Below are positions 59,051-64,000 of a stretch of 64,000 bases of DNA, piece after piece. The position numbers were made by a program, and so were the translations under genes. The stretch comes from Calliopsis andreniformis (Eukaryota > Arthropoda > Insecta > Hymenoptera > Andrenidae), in contig NC_135073.1 in assembly GCF_051401765.1 (NCBI RefSeq), positions 6,448,001-6,512,000 on the forward strand. Direction: 5' to 3'. Every line of letters starts with the position of its first letter. The first letter of the stretch is position 1. The notes below the pieces were generated by a model. It worked only from the letters and a program-made list of their open reading frames with translations, ran no database searches and was not told the DNA's origin.

Positions 59051-60632
59051 TATGTACTCTATTTACTACGTAGAGTAGTTAATGGAGGTGATAGATATCC
59101 TACATGGTCTATTTCCAAATCTACACTACAGCTAGGGTATTATAAAGGTGTTCATTAAGGCTTGTACTTCTTGCCTCCTACCATGCTTCCTCGTAACATT
59201 ATTTTCAGATCCTTACACTTTACTATCCCATTACATTTTATTACCTAGTAAATATAGGTGTTTGTACATTATAAAAACAGAGCTAATCTCTTCATTCTTC
59301 TTCTTTCTTGTTGTCAGTTAATCACGTTGCATCCTTTGCATTTCAATTATTAGGACACTTGAGATTCTAAATTACGTTTTACGGTAATAGTACCTATAAT
59401 TTAAATTCTACTTGTATTGTGTCCACGAAGTTTACTAAAATTAACAAAGTAAATTGTGGTAACTGAAATAATTAATTTAAACAACCTCAATAAACAAAAC
59501 TCTATATTTGTCGAATAGGCGATACAAAGTGTTTGTTTGAACGATGGCTTCGATTTGACCAAGCAATCCTAGCCTAGTAAACAGTGATTCCTCCAAGCCT
59601 CATTAGAAAACTAAGAGTAAGGAAAAAGACCTAGACAAATGGGCATACAAAAAGGACAATATAGTATAAAAAGAGGAAGCTAAAAACTAAAACTCAAACA
59701 TTTGGTGCCAGCTGCTTTGCTTCTTCTGAACCCCAACAAATCAGGCCAAACTGGTCTGTGTCATCAACAGATCACAACCAGCTCACAATAAACCTTGCAT
59801 CTACAAGGTATTCTGCGCGAAACCGAGAAACTCAATTCACTATGTCTCAACAACTTGTCCTAATTTAAAATTTAAAATACATAAAATTTGTAATGGTTAG
59901 GTACCAAGAACTATTACAAATAAAAACTGTAACTATATAATGCTATAGTATACTGTAGGTATAATATATATAAATAACTTGAAAACATATTTATGTATAA
60001 TAAGAATAGCAGTTGTTTAGAAAACATTCTATTGTATCAGCTCATTCTATGAAACCCTCAAATGTAGGATCATAACAAAAAATTTTAATCACCGTATTTG
60101 TAGATAAAACGTTTCTGCATTGTAAAGCACGTTATTACTGTACTTTTTCTGTTATGTGTTGAATTAATGGACTGAGTGGAGAGGAACTTATCTCTGGGGC
60201 AAGTGAAGAAAGTACTAGGATTTAAAACAGACCCCGCCGAACGCTTGGACTCATGCCTCACGTAAGACCAACAAACGTAATCTTTCCCGCGATACCGTGT
60301 TTCCTAACAATTCTTGGTGTAATGGCTTTGAATATGAAACACGAACTACGACTACCTAAATAAGCAGCAGCAGTTTTACGCGATGGGATTTGCGTAGAGA
60401 GCATCAAAGAATTGCGCCTTAACAATTTGCATACTCGCGATACTCGCTAAAATAAGTACAAAAATATTTAGTTGACGAAGATCTACGAATTAATGTTCTA
60501 AAATGTAATTGAATAACATGTAAGAAATAAGAAACAAATCACAAGATGGTAAGTAATAATACAGTAAAGAATATAAGAAGTCTAAATGTACTGATTTAAA
60601 TGATTTAAGGAATAAGGTTTAAGACCAATAAA
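59051..60632. other. Intergenic DNA, no gene recognised
   Basis: A small mixed patch near 60,180-60,430. No repeat or frame of interest seen. Confidence 0.5.
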
Positions 60633-60634
60633 TA

Positions 60635-60820
60635 GGGGAGTCCAGGGACAAACATAATAAGTTGAGTTTTTGATTTTGTAACTTCTGAGCTTCATAGAAT
60701 TTTTAAAAAGGTCGTACAGGACAGCAAACCTACATTATTAAACAACATAATTAAATAAAAAAACTAGCAACATATTACACCAATTATTTTAAATACACCT
60801 ACATTTGTCTCTGGTATCCC
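60635..60820. mobile_element. Possible short foldback MITE
   Basis: GGGGAGTCCAGGGACAAACA on the left is matched by AGGGATACCAGAGACAAATG when the right end is read backwards (about 60,801-60,821). TA stands beside each tip approximately. The interior is AT-rich and non-coding. Confidence 0.45.
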
Positions 60821-60826
60821 TTATAA

Positions 60827-61639
60827 TAGATAATAATAATAAGAAGTTTAAATTTTAATCTATAGTGCATGGTTTATTCCATAAATAAAACCAACTGACT
60901 GAATAAAGGAAATTGAAATACATCAAGGAAATTTAAAAATTGTTGAACCGCAATTTATCAGAGCGGTGACACGACGCTTTCAAGTCTGTTCGCTTGCACT
61001 GGGGAATGCAAGCGACGAATTCATGAGGGTATGATTTCATATTTGTGAATCCCACGGTTTATCATGCTCTAGACCGAATGTCTGACTTTTTCAATTACTG
61101 CTATTGTGAGAAGTCCTAAAAGGATTATAAATGACTTGGTTATAATAGTATTTATCGCACGATTCCACTGTCAAACTTTGACTTTATAATTAGATACGAT
61201 TTTTACAGCATTTTGGTGAATATTTTTCTTTTTTTTTATTTAGAATAATAAGAAATAGTGCCAAACTTTGAGCATGTAAATTATTCATAAAAATAGATAA
61301 AACAATTGTAATTAACATTATTTTTAATTGATATTAACACTTATTTATTCAAGGACATTCGGATAAATTATTTACACACTTTTCATTATGTTTAACTAAT
61401 TTTACCTACAAAAAATTTCCTGTTTAAATTATACATAAAATAGGCTTATGCAGCTACAAAAAAACTATTACATTAATTTCAGAATTCTGAATAAAGAAGT
61501 ACCAATTATAAACGTATGATAATAAGAAAAATTATCACCTACATAATTCCAAATTGTATCAAATTATATTATAGATCCTACTGTCACTATATCAATTTAG
61601 AATTAAAGTTTAGCTCTACTTTCAGAAGAGACGATTTGA
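60827..61639. other. AT-rich DNA, nothing recognised
   Basis: No gene or shared repeat seen. Confidence 0.5.
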
Positions 61640-62130
61640 TACACTTTTTGCTCGAGATTCAAGTTTCCCATTCGTAGTGAATACCTCCGACATTCATCTG
61701 TGACGCATTATGTTGTGACAGTCGTCCATTAACCGAAAATCTCTCCTAAATGTATACCTTCTTCAATAGCGAATAGAAGGAACAGTAGAAGGGAGCTAGA
61801 AGAGAGGGTGCGATCCGCTGGATTTCACTCGGCGCCCATTTTACGGGGAGCCACTTACCCCAAATGGTACAAAATGACAGGCAATTATTTACTACGACTG
61901 GCCGAAATAGTGAAAACTGGAAACAGCCGGTCTAATTTCATGGCAGAGTAACCGCCGCGGTCGCGGCCATTGAATGGGATGAACCGGTCGAGACAACCTG
62001 CTCTCTGCTTCTGTGCAACCATCCCTACAACAGTCTTCTATCCGTTTCATCGGAATTATGGTTACGAACTTCCACAACCTGCCAGATGGTAGACATCACA
62101 CGCCCTACACCTCAGAGAGACTTCTAATTA
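61640..62130. other. GC-rich island
   Basis: CpG-rich block containing CCGCCGCGGTCGCGGCC at about 61,951, the highest local GC in this part. The 61-codon minus-strand frame at 61892-62077 has no motif. Possibly regulatory. Confidence 0.4.
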
Positions 62131-64000
62131 CCAGGGAAGGAAAAAGAAATGAATGATCTGACCACCGTGAATCCTTATTAATCTGTTGCGTATAAGTAGT
62201 CAGGTGTCTGGTATATTCAGACTGTGTGCTGGGGTTTAACAATACAACAGTTGAAGATTAAATATTCAGTGACTGGCAAATTGGACAACAAAAGATTACA
62301 CAATTCGTATGTCCCGATTCTAATGATTAATTATAATTTTCTGTGAGGTATAATAAAGGAAATCGGTCAGAAGTCAGATTAGAAATGAGGCAGATGGACA
62401 ATAGGCTACAGTTTTTGCAATTGCTATAGCTGTGAAAATGCATGAGCAATGTAAAATGAGATTTTTCTGTTCTCAAATTTAAAAAAGATAGACATTTTTT
62501 TGTCTAAATGACGGAGGTTATATGTACTTATTATTCAGCTCCAAGACATGAAAATCTTCAATTGAATCTATCTTATCTAGTAAGTACCACATTCTACAGG
62601 GAACTTTAAACTATAATTATGATGAACTTATGCTGTACATACTTACTGCAGTAACCAGAGGTTTCAAGAAATATGAATTTAAAGATAATTTGTTCTTGGG
62701 TTATAAGAGCTTCTTTTAACTCTGAGTAAAAAAATGCTATGAAGCAACTTGTTGCATGACCACCCACTCTAAAGACTCATATAAGTAGTTCGGTACATAG
62801 TATTAGTTCAACAAGCAAAGCTATCGAGAAATAAGATGCAGGTCAAGAATTGTTAAATAGATATACCTACACGATAAATAGTGAAAAATATTGCTCGTCT
62901 GTGATTAAACTAAATAGCAAGATGCAGAAATATGTTGCAATCTGAACACATTTACTGTTGAAAGAAAGATAATACCAAATTAAACCTTTCATAGCTTGCG
63001 AATAGATAATTGTTAAGCCTGTGTTCATGAAGCATATTTCCCATTAAAATTTAGCACAAACGTTCATAAACAACGTATATGTATAAACTGTCTATGTTGT
63101 ATGTTGATTAGAATAAAGTTAACTGATGTACAAACTGTTGAAAAAGGGTAGAACCAAACTTGGGTGTTATGTATGAGGGTCAGTCGAAAACTATCCGCAA
63201 TACGTTAGGTTCGTGAAAAATAAATGGCCCCTCAGCATCCAGTATTTCTAGTGTTATAACTCATACATGTTTTACCCCAATCAAAATAGAATTTATCAGA
63301 GTGTACCTGTTCCTGTCACCGAAAAATGACAACTCATACTTTTTTCTTTTTTCCTTTTTTTTAAATAAATAAATGCTAAACTTTCTAAAAGATTTAAAAA
63401 TATAGTGACGAAATTTCATGTCGGCATATGTTACTTTACTGTTTCTTAATCAATTTTAAATTGATATTAGCGTTTATGAGAGGACTCAATAATGTACATA
63501 TTCGTATGCAAATAAGCGTAATTAATTATACATTTATAGCAAGCTGTTTTACACGTGCTCAAGCAGAATTTAAGGAAACTTTTAAGGTGCATGCTCAACT
63601 TCATCAGAATGTTGATCCTATATTGATGCAGACTAACATAACTGGTATATGTTTATGCAAAATAACCTAACTGATATCTGCAGAATTAACATAATCTTGA
63701 CGTAAACTTACATAATTTACAACTACTCGTATCTTTTATATGGTTTTATATCAGATATAATATATTTCTATATAAGCTTTTACATTATTTAATATTCATT
63801 TTTAAAACTATCGAAGTTTCTGTATTATCCCTGATTTGTAAAGATACTTCCAAAGTTTGTATCGTATATTCATTAACTAATGTATAAAATGTAGCTTGAA
63901 ATAATCTTCTATTTTTAATCTCTAGTAGTTTCGTTTGTATAGTTATTCTCGGAAGTCTCTCTTCATCAGAGAGACTTAAAATTGACTTCTGACAAGAATA
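62131..64000. other. AT-rich DNA, no gene recognised
   Basis: GAGGGTCAGTCGAAAACTAT at 63,176 looks like a Tc1/mariner-type terminus, but no opposite end is visible. An 80-codon plus-strand frame at 63428-63670 lacks motifs. The last bases hold a small inverted repeat, AGTCTCTCTTCATCAGAGAG then ACT. Confidence 0.5.

Noticed and set aside
63176..63200. Mariner-type terminus GAGGGTCAGTCGAAAA
   Set aside because: Single end only, class resemblance from memory is weak.

Overview
The window looks like a gene-poor stretch of an insect nuclear genome. The background is AT-rich DNA full of stop codons, broken by short CpG-rich islands, with many small foldback transposons. Dense elements with TA-CAGGGTG type ends suggest Hymenoptera (bee, wasp or ant), but this is inference; no gene or RNA in the window fixes the taxon. 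I cannot defend any complete protein-coding gene, tRNA, rRNA or CRISPR array. The longest open frame is 168 codons and matches no family I recognise. Some coding exons with long introns could still be hidden.

Layout. 1-11,000: mostly AT-rich DNA, with a possible coding exon at 2.4 kb, a CpG-rich island with an 8-bp hairpin at 3.9 kb, the first copy of a dispersed repeat (here called the CAGTAGAAT family) at 4.4 kb, and a long GC-rich, LTR-like block at 7.9-9.1 kb. 11,000-20,600: a TAA-flanked foldback element (11.6 kb), a Penelope-like fragment with a hammerhead-like core beside a 19-bp hairpin (15.2 kb), a long-armed foldback (16.1-16.6 kb), a 160-bp CAGGGTG element (19.6 kb) and a 34-bp tandem repeat (20.5 kb). 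20,600-32,600: a repeat copy at 23.4 kb, a CAGGGTG element at 24.9 kb, a Tc1-like MITE at 26.2 kb, a possible pseudogene at 30.6-31.0 kb, then a cluster of three small elements at 31.4-32.5 kb. 32,600-46,700: an LTR-like block, a relative of the 24.9-kb element in the opposite orientation (34.9 kb), a foldback packed with ACGTCT palindromes (38.1 kb), a 472-bp foldback (41.6 kb), a TTAA element lodged inside a repeat copy (42.4-42.6 kb), and a 167-bp tandem array (46.2-46.7 kb). 46,700-64,000: a nested transposon (51.5-52.5 kb), a foldback at 53.5-53.9 kb, the most complete CAGTAGAAT foldback (58.3-58.6 kb), and scattered islands.

How it fits together. The clearest story is transposon history. 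At least ten non-autonomous DNA elements can be bounded by their inverted ends, and several keep a TA, TAA or TTAA target duplication. Two cases are insertions of one repeat into another, so the order of events can be read from this window alone. The islands between them could be conserved regulatory DNA of a distant developmental gene, but only cross-species alignment could show that. I found no credible new multi-gene system; the most unusual material is the set of foldback families.
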